From Anaerolineae bacterium (GTDB lineage Bacteria > Chloroflexota > Anaerolineae > Aggregatilineales > JAFGMM01), in the NCBI GenBank assembly GCA_027494055.1, contig JAOSJO010000012.1, positions 682,001 to 746,000 on the forward strand: a stretch of DNA of 64,000 nt, read 5' to 3'. Numbering within the stretch: position 1 is the stretch's first letter; each line of letters begins with the position of its first letter. The position numbers were made by a program, and so were the translations under genes. Below the pieces are notes generated by a model. It was not told the DNA's origin. It made no database searches and saw only the letters and a program-made list of their open reading frames with translations. Positions 49,550 to 58,401 of this stretch are shown here, piece by piece.

Positions 49550-49589
49550 GCTCCCGCCTGGTTGTGAGGGGGGAGAACCAAACGGGAGC
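49550..49589 (+). other. Two-part hairpin ahead of a 12-codon ORF
   Basis: GCTCCCG (49550-49556) pairs with CGGGAGC (49583-49589) and TGGTT (49559-49563) with AACCA (49576-49580), leaving a purine loop GTGAGGGGGGAG. I could not match it to a riboswitch class I know. Confidence 0.45.
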
Positions 49590-49612
49590 GTTCGCCAAAG
49601 GAGGAGACAGCT

Positions 49613-49651
49613 ATGGGCATCTTCTTGCTTACGACCACTAGGTTACCCTGA
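49613..49651 (+). CDS. Possible 12-aa peptide (MGIFLLTTTRLP)
   Basis: ATG 49613 is preceded by AAAGGAGGAGA with ideal spacing, the strongest Shine-Dalgarno in the window. The frame codes MGIFLLTTTRLP and ends at TGA 49651. It could be a leader peptide, a free micropeptide or the remnant of a lost gene. No homology can be judged at this length. The rest of 49506-49833 holds the regulatory sites listed separately. Confidence 0.35.
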   Translation: MGIFLLTTTRLP

Positions 49652-49690
49652 TGCCATACATGCTTGCAGTACTGAAATGCAGCCCGGTTT

Positions 49691-49706
49691 AGTGACAGAT
49701 GTCACA
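49691..49706. promoter_or_regulatory. CRP/FNR-like palindrome AGTGA-N6-TCACA
   Basis: AGTGACAGATGTCACA matches the CRP half-site pattern TGTGA-N6-TCACA at nine of ten positions. Its centre is about 84 bp upstream of the predicted start of the YcaQ-like gene, a usual activator distance. No CRP-family gene is in the window. Confidence 0.3.
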
Positions 49707-49739
49707 TTAAATCACGCCCCGCGCCGGCGTGCCCATGGC

Positions 49740-49755
49740 TAGAACATTTGTCTCA
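49740..49755 (+). promoter_or_regulatory. LexA-box-like site upstream of the YcaQ-like gene
   Basis: TAGAACATTTGTCTCA shares its first 12 bases with the site in the recA promoter. The left arm GAAC is perfect; the right arm is weak. It overlaps the -35. Confidence 0.4.
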
Positions 49756-49776
49756 CGACGACACCTGCATTATAAT
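49748..49776 (+). promoter_or_regulatory. Promoter of the YcaQ-like gene (TTGTCT-17-TATAAT)
   Basis: TTGTCT at 49748-49753 and consensus TATAAT at 49771-49776 are 17 bp apart; start near 49783, leader about 50 nt. Confidence 0.6.
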
Positions 49777-49833
49777 TGCGGGCGACAAATGACATCACGT
49801 AAACGATTGCCTTACGCATGCACTGAGGTCGCC

Positions 49834-51103
49834 ATGCCCAAATCGACGCCTGTTTATCCCTTGCGCGCGCTCCGGGCGCTGGCGCTGCACGCCCAGGGGC
49901 TGGACGCCCCGCCGGCGGGACCCGCCACGCCCGACGCCATCTACGACGCGGTCACGCGGCTTGGCTGCGTGCAGATCGACACGCTCCAGGTGGTGCACCG
50001 CAGCCACTATCTGGCGCTGTGGAGCCGGCTCGGCGCGTATGACCCCGCCGATTTTGACCGGCTCATTTACGGCGACGCCGGCGTGCCGCCGGGCCAGAAT
50101 ACGCGCCACCTGTTCGAGTACTGGCGGCACGCGGCCAGCATCATCCCGCTGACTAACTACCGCTACCAGGTGCCGCATATGCGCTGGTATCGCGAGCAGG
50201 GCAGCCCCTGGTACCAGGATTTCCTCGACAAGCCGGAGAACCAGGCGCTCATCCGCGCGATACTGGAGCGCGTACACCGCGAGGGCGCCGTGCGCGCGGC
50301 GGACTTCGAACGCGACGACTCCCGGCGCGGCTCGTGGTGGGACTGGAAACCCGCAAAGGCGGCGCTCGAACATCTCTACAACCAGGGTGAATTGATGATC
50401 GCCGACCGGGTCAACTTCCAGCGCGTGTACGACCTGGCGGCGCGGGTGCTGCCCGACTGGGTGGACACCACCGACCCCGGCCCAGAGGCCGCCGGCCGCT
50501 ACCACGTGGAGCAGGCGGTGCGCGCGCTGGGGGTCTGCCAGCCGGCGCAGGCCGCCGAGTACGCCTACATGAAGCGCGGCAAGGCCAAACCTTTCGTCGA
50601 GGCGCTCATCGCCGACGGGACCTTCGCCGTGGTGCAGGGCGAGACGGTGGACGGCAAGGCGCGCGAGATGATCGTTCACCGCGACAACCTCCCGCAGCTT
50701 GAGGCGGGCCGCTGACGGCGCGCTGCCGCCGCGACACACAACCTTCCTCAGCCCGTTTGACAGCCTCTTCTGGGCGCGCGACCGCGACATGCAGTTCTGG
50801 GAGTTCCGCCAGGTCCTGGAGTGCTACAAGCCGGAGGCGCAGCGCATCTGGGGCTACTACTGCCTGCCCATCCTGCACCGCGACCGGCTGGTGGGCCGCT
50901 TCGACCCCAAGCTGGAGCGCGACACCGGCACGCTGCGGCTCAAGACGCTCTATCTCGAACCGGGCGTCGCGCCTGATGAGCCGCTCGTGGCGGAGGTGGC
51001 CGCCGCCATGCGCGACTTCATGGCGTTCCACGACGCCACCGACCTGGTCATCGAGCGCAGCGACCCGCTGGCGTTCGGCGCGAAACTGCGCGCGGCGCTG
51101 TGA
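49834..51103 (+). CDS. YcaQ-like winged-helix DNA glycosylase family protein (one frameshift)
   Basis: The protein belongs to the HTH_42/YcaQ family (residues VTRLGCVQIDTLQVVHRSHY, LFEYWRHAASIIPL, PHMRWYREQGSPW). E. coli YcaQ opens DNA interstrand crosslinks as a glycosylase through a QxD/QxQ-type site; here QID in GCVQIDTLQ is in the right place. Three winged-helix units and a C-terminal barrel (HTTFLSPFDSLFWARDRDMQ) are visible. One slip near 50712 divides it. I chose ATG 49834 (MPKSTPVYPL) with GAGG upstream. About 422 residues. The LexA-like site fits a repair role. Confidence 0.8.
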
Positions 51104-51172
51104 AGCGCGCCGGGTGGGAAAAACGCCCAGGGCAAACGCACATGGCGCGGTAAAATAGGGTGCAAACGCGAG

Positions 51173-51198
51173 CCGGGGACCCTCGTCTGAGGCCCCGG
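51173..51198 (+). other. 5'-leader hairpin of the phosphoribosyltransferase gene
   Basis: CCGGGG (51173-51178) pairs with CCCCGG (51193-51198) and CCTC with GAGG inside, loop GTCT. A TAAAAT -10 box stands at 51151-51156 without a clear -35, and the same TAAAATAGG string occurs before smpB. Confidence 0.4.
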
Positions 51199-51238
51199 TG
51201 ATCGCGCGCGCTTCGCGCTTTCTGAGGAAGGGAACGCC

Positions 51239-51982
51239 ATGCCAACCCCCGCAGCACAGGCCCTATCGCATGAGAACGCCCCTATCGACGCGGAATTCTG
51301 GCTGAACCCGGAAGGCGTCGCCGTCGAATACGATACGCTGCGCTTCCTCTACGTGCCCGACCACGTATTGACCTTTGTCGCGGCGCAGATCGCGCGCAAG
51401 GTCTACCGCTACCAGATCGACAACATCAGCACCAAACAACAGATCACCCACGCGGTCATGGTCACGATGGGCGGCCTGCTGCCCGGCGTGATGCTCCACG
51501 ACCACCTGGCGTGGACGTTGAACAAGAACATCCCACCCATCGACTTTGGTACGCTGGGGGTGCAGTGCTACGCCGGCCCAGGGCAACCCCTGGAGGAGCC
51601 GAGCGTCATCCGCCCCCTCTCGATTGATGTGTCGGGCCGCGTCGTCGGCGTCGTTGACGACCTGGTCGATCTCGGCGGGACGGCGACGTTTGTCGCGGAC
51701 TACCTCACGAACGAGCACGGGGCCAGCCGCATCATCCTCATCGCCCCTTTCCTCAAGAGCAGGGACGTGATATCGGCGATGGCGGTGATCTCCTACGGGC
51801 AGGTGCCCAAAGACACGTGGATCATCATGCCGCGCGAGAAGGTGGAAACGCTCGTCAAGCGCGTCCCCTACTGGCGCGACAACGGGGCCACCTTCGACGT
51901 GTGCCAGGAGAACCTGCGCAGGATCGGTTACCCGCAGTACCTCCTGGACATCTACCTGCGCGCGGCCTACGAGCGCGGGTAG
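51239..51982 (+). CDS. Phosphoribosyltransferase-fold protein
   Basis: The PRPP-binding loop is VVGVVDDLVDLGGTATFVAD, with two adjacent Asp and the G-G-T end, as in type I phosphoribosyltransferases. The N-terminal half (LRFLYVPDHVLTFVAAQIAR, TMGGLLPGVMLHDHLAW) could form the hood. It may be a purine salvage enzyme, like hypoxanthine or xanthine-guanine transferases, or a regulatory PRTase. 247 residues, intact, ATG 51239 after AGGAAGGG. Confidence 0.75.
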   Translation: MPTPAAQALSHENAPIDAEFWLNPEGVAVEYDTLRFLYVPDHVLTFVAAQIARKVYRYQIDNISTKQQITHAVMVTMGGLLPGVMLHDHLAWTLNKNIPPIDFGTLGVQCYAGPGQPLEEPSVIRPLSIDVSGRVVGVVDDLVDLGGTATFVADYLTNEHGASRIILIAPFLKSRDVISAMAVISYGQVPKDTWIIMPREKVETLVKRVPYWRDNGATFDVCQENLRRIGYPQYLLDIYLRAAYERG

Positions 51983-52036
51983 CCGTGACCAGGGCCGGCG
52001 TGGCGGCGCACAGCACCGCGAACGCACGCAAACCGC

Positions 52037-52103
52037 GAAGTCACGAAAGGGTTGGGGGCATCTTTCGCGCCTTTCGTGTCTTCGTGTTTTGAACCTGCGC
52101 TGC
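52037..52103 (+). repeat. 67-nt palindromic repeat, copy A
   Basis: From GAAGTCACGAAAGG through CGCGCCTTTCGTGTCTTCGTG to CTGCGCTGC; arms GAAG..CACGAAAGG and CCTTTCGTG..CTTC pair. It recurs 169 bp downstream in the same orientation. Confidence 0.75.
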
Positions 52104-52205
52104 TTCCCGAACTTCGTCAGGCCATCGAGCGCCAGATAGCATGACAAAGTGGGTGAAGGGAGATGCACGCACCAAAGATTCGTAACACGAAAGCACGAAA
52201 GGTAC

Positions 52206-52272
52206 GAAGTCACGAAAAGGTCGGGCGCATATTTCGCGCCTTTCGTGTCTTCGTGTTTCAAACCTGTGCTGC
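52206..52272 (+). repeat. 67-nt palindromic repeat, copy B
   Basis: Same length and about 85% the same as copy A; further partial arms (CACGAAAGCACGAAAGG) lie just upstream at 52188-52203. Together with copy A it fills the gap 51983-52308, where I see no gene. Confidence 0.75.
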
Positions 52273-52308
52273 CTCCCCGGACTTTGTCCCGCAATGCGCG
52301 CGCCGGCG

Positions 52309-52315
52309 AAACTTG
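52309..52315 (+). repeat. Left target-site duplication AAACTTG
   Basis: AAACTTG here and at 53715-53721 directly flank the insertion sequence. Confidence 0.6.
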
Positions 52316-53714
52316 GGGGTGTGAGCAAAAGTTGACAGGGAAAAGGTAGACAAAAAGCCTCAAGCGTGGTAGGGAAGAAGCTGACCAGCAAATTCCACAC
52401 CACGCGAGAGGTAGACATGGATTTTATCACATACCTGCAAGAGCGCCTGCTGCGTGAGCTGCCCGAGGTCGTCAAGGCGTATCCAGGCGACCTGGATGCC
52501 GAGGACTTGTCCGGGATGGAAACCGCCGTGCGACAGATGGTCCATGAGTTGGGCAACGCGGTGCTACAGGCGTGGCTGGAAGCGCAGGATGAGCCGTACC
52601 CGGCGGACACGCAGCCATGCGCCTGCGGAGAGGTCGCCAACTACGTGCGCAAGCGGCGCGGGATGACGCTCACCCTGCACGGGCGGGTGTACTACCGGCG
52701 GGCGTATTACGTGTGCCCGCACTGCGGCGGCGGGCACTACCCGCTGGACGCGCGCTTAGGGATCACGCCAGGACAGATGAGCGCGGCAGTGGTCAAGCTG
52801 GCGGCGCTGGTGGGGGTGAGACGCCTTCGGGACCAGCAGCGATTTGCTGGCGCAAACGACCTTGCTGGACCTGAGTCCGAACAGCATCCGCAAGGCATGT
52901 CAGCAGGTGGGGAAGCGGTGATGGCGACCGAAGCGCGCAGCTTGCGCACAGTCAGGACCTGGAGGCGCAGCAGGCGCACAAGCGCGCCACCGACAAGCCG
53001 AAACGCCTGTACGGTTCGGTCGATGGCTTTCTCGCCCCCCTTCGCCGATGGCTGGCACGAGATGAAAGCGGGCGTGTGGTGGACGCTGGATGCGCACGCG
53101 CGGGTGCGCTTGCGCCGGTATTACGTGGACACCGCCCATGCGGAAGCCTTCGCGGACCTGGTGTGGGCGACCGGGTTTGCGCTGCACGCCGACCAGGCGG
53201 AAGAACTGATCTTCATTGCCGATGGCGCGGCTGGATCTGGCGCATCGTGCAGCAGCACTTCCCCCGCGCGGTCCAGATCGTGGATTGGTATCATGCCTGC
53301 ACTTACCTGACGGCGGTCGCCCACGCCGCCTTTGGTGAAGAGACGCCCGCAGCCCTTGCCTGGCGGGGCAGCAGCAAGCCCACCTGTGGGCGGACGCAGG
53401 CGCTGTCGCGCGCGCGTGCCGCGCCCTTGCGCCGCGCCTGAAGCCGTCCACAGCGCGCGCGTCTACTTCGCCCACAATCGCATCCGCATGCGCTACGCCA
53501 GGTTCCGCGCCAGGAGGTTGAAGATTGGCTCTGGCACGATGGAGTGGCTGCAAACAGATCGGCCTGCAAGCCTCAAAATCGCGGGCGCCCGTTGGAGCGA
53601 GGCGGGCGCGTGCAAGGTGGCAAAGGCGCGCGCCGCGTTTTCTCAGTGGCGACTGGCCTCAGCTTGGCCCCTCCTTCCCCTTTGCAGCTGCCTGACAACT
53701 TTTGCCTGCACCCC
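52316..53714 (+). mobile_element. Insertion sequence, ISKra4-like, 1.4 kb, degenerate
   Basis: The left end GGGGTGTGAGCAAAAGTTG and the inverted right end (complement of CAACTTTTGCCTGCACCCC) match at about 20 of 24 positions, followed by CAGG on both sides. A 7-bp direct repeat AAACTTG borders both ends. One transposase frame fills the middle. The right end abuts the recA promoter. Confidence 0.75.
52417..53695 (+). pseudogene. Transposase remnant, ISKra4-like, several frameshifts
   Basis: ATG 52417 starts MDFITYLQERLLRELPEVVK. A zinc-ribbon-like stretch (CACGEVANYVRKRRG, YYVCPHCGGGHYPLDARLG) and GITPGQMSAAVVKLAALVG are followed by broken DDE-type pieces: LIFIADGA, VQIVDWYHACTYL and RLKIGSGTMEW, which are typical ISKra4-class blocks. 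At least five frame changes (near 52820, 52920, 53230, 53350 and 53550) make it inactive unless they are base errors. The exact stop is uncertain. Confidence 0.65.
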
Positions 53715-53721
53715 AAACTTG
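53715..53721 (+). repeat. Right target-site duplication AAACTTG
   Basis: The last three bases, TTG, are also the first three of the recA -35 box. Confidence 0.6.
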
Positions 53722-53747
53722 ACATTCTAGAACATTTGTACTACAAT
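53719..53747 (+). promoter_or_regulatory. recA promoter (TTGACA-17-TACAAT)
   Basis: A perfect TTGACA (53719-53724) is 17 bp from TACAAT (53742-53747). Start near 53754; the 46-nt leader carries a small hairpin TTTCCC/GGGAAA at 53762-53781. Confidence 0.8.
53728..53743. promoter_or_regulatory. LexA (SOS) box-like site in the recA promoter
   Basis: TAGAACATTTGTACTA is a near-palindrome fitting the Gram-positive-type SOS box GAAC-N4-GTTC with one mismatch (GTAC). It fills the spacer between -35 and -10, where a repressor would block polymerase. Confidence 0.6.
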
Positions 53748-53799
53748 CCTCGCATAGCTCGTTTCCCCAATGATTGGGAAATCGGTATGGAGGATGACA

Positions 53800-54882
53800 A
53801 TGAGCGACGGGCGAATTGAGGCGCTCGACCGAACCCTGGCCGACCTGACCAAGCGCTTCGGCGACGGCGCGATCATGCGGCTCGGCGAGGCAAACCACAT
53901 GGTGGTGGACATAATCCCGACCGGCTCGCTGGCATTGGATATCGCGCTGGGCGTGGGCGGCGTGCCGCGCGGGCGCGTGACCGAAATCTACGGCCCTGAG
54001 GGGTCGGGCAAGACGACGCTCTGCCTGCATGTCGTCGCAGAGGCGCAGGCGCGCGGCGGCATCTGCGCCTTCGTGGACATGGAACACGCCCTCGATCCCG
54101 AATACTCCGCGAACCTGGGCGTGGACATCGAGAATCTGTACGTATCACAGCCGGACACTGGCGAACAGGCGCTTGAGATTGCCGAGGCGCTGGTGCGCTC
54201 CGGCGCGGTGGATGTGGTGGTGGTGGACAGCGTGGCCGCGCTCGTGCCGCGCGCCGAGATCGAGGGCGAGATGGGCGACGCGCACGTGGGCCTGCAGGCC
54301 CGCCTCATGAGCCAGGCGCTGCGCAAGCTCTCCGGCGCGATCAAGCTCTCCAACAGCGTAGTGATCTTCACCAACCAGCTTCGTGAGAAGATCGGCGTGA
54401 TGTTCGGCAACCCGGAGACCACGCCCGGCGGGCGCGCCCTGAAGTTCTATTCCAGCGTGCGCCTGGACATCCGCCGCATCCAGCAGATCAAGCAGGGCGG
54501 GCAGGTCATCGGCAGCCGGACGCGCGTGCGCGTCACCAAGAACAAGGTAGCGCCGCCCTTCCGCGAGGCCGAGTTCGACATCATGTTCGGCACTGGCATC
54601 AGCAAGGCGGGCGACCTGCTGGACATCGGCACGGCCATCGACGTGATCGAGAAGCGCGGCGCGTTCTTCCGCTACAACGGCGAGTTGATCGGCCAGGGGC
54701 GCGAAAACGCAAAGGACTTCTTGCGCGCCAACCCGTCTATCGCATACGAGATCGAGATGACCATCCGCGAGGCAACCGAGGTGCTCCCGGCGCAGACCTA
54801 CATGCACCAGGAGGGCGACTACGACGCGGAAAGCGCCCTGGTTGCCGTAGACGATGGGGACGCGGAACTGTTCGACGGCTAG
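53800..54882 (+). CDS. recA: Recombinase RecA
   Basis: Strand-exchange and SOS co-protease, 360 residues. Walker A is [15 protein letters not shown], Walker [14 protein letters not shown], then [20 protein letters not shown] and the DNA-binding loop 2 region [20 protein letters not shown], all canonical. ATG 53800 ([13 protein letters not shown]) with GGAGG at good distance is preferred to an earlier in-frame codon at 53770. The acidic tail ([10 protein letters not shown]) is typical. Intact despite the insertion just upstream. Confidence 0.98.
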   Translation: MSDGRIEALDRTLADLTKRFGDGAIMRLGEANHMVVDIIPTGSLALDIALGVGGVPRGRVTEIYGPEGSGKTTLCLHVVAEAQARGGICAFVDMEHALDPEYSANLGVDIENLYVSQPDTGEQALEIAEALVRSGAVDVVVVDSVAALVPRAEIEGEMGDAHVGLQARLMSQALRKLSGAIKLSNSVVIFTNQLREKIGVMFGNPETTPGGRALKFYSSVRLDIRRIQQIKQGGQVIGSRTRVRVTKNKVAPPFREAEFDIMFGTGISKAGDLLDIGTAIDVIEKRGAFFRYNGELIGQGRENAKDFLRANPSIAYEIEMTIREATEVLPAQTYMHQEGDYDAESALVAVDDGDAELFDG

Positions 54883-54908
54883 CGGGGACGTTTCTGCTCG
54901 CGCCGTTA

Positions 54909-55036
54909 TGTGTTTTTTCGTAACCTGCCGACTAAAGTCGGTGCGACTGAAGTCGTCGGTTAATCGCTGAACGGGGCCGGAAGGAATACGAATTAGCCCG
55001 CGACTTCAGTCGCGGGAACCCAAAGGGAACAGACAC
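54909..55036 (+). repeat. Dispersed double-hairpin element, copy 2
   Basis: Same order as copy 1: flank TGTGTTTTTTCG, palindromes around GACT(A/G)AAGTC, GGTTAATCGC, GAATACGAATTAG, CCCGCGACTTCAGTCGCGGG and AACAGACAC. The first palindrome is partly doubled, so this copy is about 15 nt longer. It follows recA; the rest of 54883-55183 holds the inverted repeat and -10 box listed next. Confidence 0.8.
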
Positions 55037-55079
55037 ACGGGGACATTTCCTCCTCTGCATTCACAACTTCATTACGGGC

Positions 55080-55117
55080 GACAACTGCACTGGTTTCCTC
55101 CCACCCGTGCAGTTGTC
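55080..55117. promoter_or_regulatory. Perfect 11-bp inverted repeat upstream of the FGGY kinase
   Basis: GACAACTGCAC (55080-55090) is mirrored by GTGCAGTTGTC (55107-55117) with a 16-nt spacer. A TATAAT stands at 55131-55136, so the right arm overlaps the -35 position. It could be a regulator's operator or an RNA hairpin ending the recA unit; no T-run favours the operator. Confidence 0.5.
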
Positions 55118-55183
55118 TTCTGGCGCGCGTTATAATCGCCCAAATCGGCGCGCCGCGATCTGCGCCGGCAAGGGGGACTCAAC

Positions 55184-56711
55184 ATGGCGCAAGCGCCCAT
55201 CGTGCTCGGCATCGACGTAGGAACCACAGGCTGCAAAGTCGTCGTCGCGGAATACGCGGCCGGCGAGGTGAGGATACGCAGCGCCAGCGCCGCGCCCTAC
55301 GAAGTCCAGACGCCGCGCCCGTCATGGGCGGAGCAGGACGTGGAGGTGGTGTGGGCCGGCATGGTACGCGCGGTGCGTGACGCGCTCCACGCGGCGGCGG
55401 TCGATCCGGGGCGCGTGCAGGCGCTGAGCTTCAGCGGCGCGATGCACAGCCTGCTTGCCCTGGACGCAGACGGCCAGCCGCTCACGCCCGCGATCATCTG
55501 GGCGGACGCGCGCAGCGCCGGCCACGCCCGCCGCCTCCGCGCCGAGGCCGACGCTGCTGCGCTCTACCGGCGCACCGGCTGTCCGATTCACGCGATGTAT
55601 CCGCTCGCCAAGCTGCGGTGGCTCCGCCACGAGCAGCCGGAGGTCTTCGCCGCCGCGCACGCCTTCCTCAGCATCAAGGACTACCTGCTCTACCGGCTGA
55701 CAGGCCGCCTCCTCACCGATTACGCGATTGCCTCCAGCACGGGCTGCTTGGACCTGCGCAACCTGCGCTGGGACCCCGACGCCCTCGCGCTCGCGGGGGT
55801 CGCCGAGGGCCAACTGCCCGAACTGCGCCCGCCAGAAGCCCGCATCGAGGGCGGCCTGCGCCCCGAAGCCGCCGCAGCGCTGGGCGTCCCCGGCGACGTC
55901 ACGGTTGTGCTGGGCGGCAGCGATGGCGCGCTCGCGAACCTGGGCGCGGGCGCGGTGACGCCGGGCCGCGCGGCGCTCACCATAGGCAGCAGCGGCGCGC
56001 TACGGCTGGTCGGCGCGCAACCCGCCACCCACCCACACGAGTACACCTGGTGCTACCTCGTCACCGGCGGCGCTTACCTGATCGGCGGCGCGATCAACAA
56101 CGGCGGCATCGTGTTCGACTGGTTTCATGACACGTTCGCGCACGTCGAGGGCGAGCAAGGCGCAGGCCGCCGCGCTTCCGCCCGGCGCGGAGGGGCTGAT
56201 CTTCCTCCCCTACCTGAGCGGCGAGCGCTGCCCGCACTGGAACGCCGACGCGCGCGGCGTGGTCTTCGGCCTCTCGCTGCGCCACGGGCGCGCCCATTTC
56301 GTGCGCGCCATCATGGAAGGCGTCGCGTTTCGCATGTACAGCGTGTTCAACGCGCTCTCCGACCTCGCGGACATCCACGAAATCCGCGCTTCCGGCGGCT
56401 TCATCCGGTCGCCGCTGTGGCTGCAGATCGTCGCGGACGTCTTTGGCCGGCAGATCGTGCTCCCCGACACCCAGGAGATGTCGGCGATCGGCGCGGTGTT
56501 CATGGCGATGTACGCGCTGGGCATCGCGCCCTCGCTGGCGGCAACCGAGCGACTGGTGCGGGTTGGGGTTGGCGCGCAGCCCGACATGGCGCGCCACGCG
56601 CGTTACCGCGCCCTCTTCGCGCAGTTCGAGACGCTCTACGACCACCTGCGCCCGGACTTCGCCGCGCTGGCGGCGTTCCGCGCCGATGAGGCCGCCGCCG
56701 CGTCGCCATGA
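55184..56711 (+). CDS. FGGY-family carbohydrate kinase, gluconokinase-like (one frameshift)
   Basis: An ATP-dependent sugar kinase of about 508 residues. ATP/phosphate loops are LGIDVGTTGCKVVVAEY and LTIGSSGALRLVG; the substrate region SFSGAMHSLLALDADGQPL and IIWADARSAGHARRL resembles gluconate kinases (MHS) more than xylulokinases (MHG). The signature EGVAFRMYSVFNAL and ASGGFIRSPLWLQIVADVFG complete the C-terminal domain. One slip near 56150 splits the frame. Product would be 6-phosphogluconate if the substrate guess is right. Confidence 0.78.
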
Positions 56712-56740
56712 CGGCGCGAGGGGTTCCGCACCGGTGAAAT

Positions 56741-56769
56741 TTGACACACCCGCCGGTTGCGGTGATAAT
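56741..56769 (+). promoter_or_regulatory. Promoter of the GAF histidine kinase (TTGACA-17-GATAAT)
   Basis: Perfect TTGACA at 56741-56746, 17-bp spacer, GATAAT at 56764-56769. Confidence 0.65.
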
Positions 56770-56826
56770 GGACTGTCAATCCAGTAATTATCCTTTGGCA
56801 ACACATAGAGGCAGCAGGCAGCAGCC

Positions 56827-58255
56827 TTGTCAGGGACCGAACCCGGCGATAACGTCGATCAACGCATCCACCGCTATATGTCGGCCATCGAGCGGATGAT
56901 AGGGGGCGTATTCGACCTGGACTTAGGCCCCCACGCTGACGATGCACTTGGCGACCTGGGCCGAGGTCTGGAGGCGCTGGCCGGGGTGCTGGCCGCGCGT
57001 TCCCGCGAACTGGAAAGCCTCAGCTTCATCACCGAACAGCTCAATGCGGGCCTGGTGCTGGACGATACGCTTGAGCAGGTGTTCTACACGTTCCGTAACG
57101 TGATCCCCTACAACCGCATCGGGTTCTCGTTGCTCGTTGAAGAGGACGGGGAGACGATGGTGCGCGCGCGGTGGGCCAAGACCGACCAGCCCGATGTCGC
57201 GCTCGAAGTGGGCTACCAGGCGCCGCTGGCGGGCAGCAGTCTCCAGCACATTGTGGACACAGGGGAGCCGCGCATCCTCAACGACCTGGAGGCGTACATC
57301 CAGGAACACCCCGACTCGGAATCGACCCGCCTGATGCTGCGCGAGGGCATCCGCTCCAGCCTGACCTGCCCCCTCATTGCCAACGGGGTGTGCATCGGCT
57401 TCATGTTCTTCTCCAGCACCGAGCCGAACGCCTATCACCAGGCACACGTGCGCATTTTCAAGCAGATCGCGGGCGAGCTGTCGCTCATCGTGGAGAAGGG
57501 CCGGCTGGTTGACCGCCTGCTGGCGAAGAACGCCGCCATCGAAGCGCAGAACCGCCAGTTGCACGAACTCAACGAGATGAAGAACCGTTTCCTGGGCATG
57601 GCGGCGCACGACCTGCGCAACCCGCTTGCCGTCGCGCTGAGCGCCAGCCAGTACCTGCTTGAGGCAGGGGATGCCCCCTCACCGACGACCAGCGCGACCT
57701 TGCCGGCATCATCGAGCGGTCCACCGGGCGTATGCTCACGCTGCTCACCGACCTGCTGGATGTGTACCGGATCGAGACCGGCCATCTGGAACTGGCGCTG
57801 GTCGAGGTCGAGCTTGAACCGCTGCTTGAACATGCCATCGCAATGCACCGCCTGCTGGCGTCCAACAAGGCGATCACCATCGACGGCAGCCATATCGAGC
57901 CGCTGACCGCGCGCGCCGACGCCGACCGCATCAGCCAGGTGATCGACAACCTCATCAGCAACGCGGTCAAGTACTCGCCGGCTGGCAGCACCGTCACCGT
58001 CACGGCGAAGCGGCGCGGCGACCGCGCCTGCGTTTCCGTCAAGGACCAGGGCCGGGCATCCCGCAAGACGAGCGCCGCCGGCTGTTCAAGGAGTTTGGCC
58101 GCCTGTCCACGCGCACGACCGGCGGCGAGACGAGCACCGGCCTGGGGCTGGCGATTTCCAAGCGCATCATTGAGGCGCACAGCGGGGAGATCGGCATCAC
58201 GAACCGGTCGGGCCAGGGGTCCACGTTCTGGTTTACCCTCCCGCTCGCCGATTGA
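56827..58255 (+). CDS. GAF-domain sensor histidine kinase (two frameshifts)
   Basis: A soluble kinase of about 475 residues: helical N-terminus, GAF domain about 75-225 (VIPYNRIGFSLLVEEDGETM, SSLTCPLIANGVCIGFMFFS), HisKA with H-box GMAAHDLRNPLAVALS near residue 262 and HATPase motifs QVIDNLISNAVKYSP, VKDQGPGIP and TGLGLAISKRIIEAHSG. Slips near 57680 and 58050 interrupt it. The proposed start is TTG 56827; ATG 56878 is an alternative. It has no receiver and no adjacent regulator, so its partner is unknown. Confidence 0.82.
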
Positions 58256-58401
58256 CCAGCACCCATAGCGCGGCCCGCCCGCTGGCGCATCTTCCGAAGC
58301 TGCGGCAGAATCACACGCGCATTGCGTAAGAATTGAACTTGTAGAGACGTGGCGCACTCAGGCCGCGCGCGGCGGCTTTCAACCGAAGGAGCAGGGCGGC
58401 A

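Noticed and set aside
49550..49600. c-di-AMP (ydaO-type) riboswitch
   Set aside because: The GGGGGGAGAACCAAACGGG piece is only faintly similar, and the conserved remainder of the class is missing.
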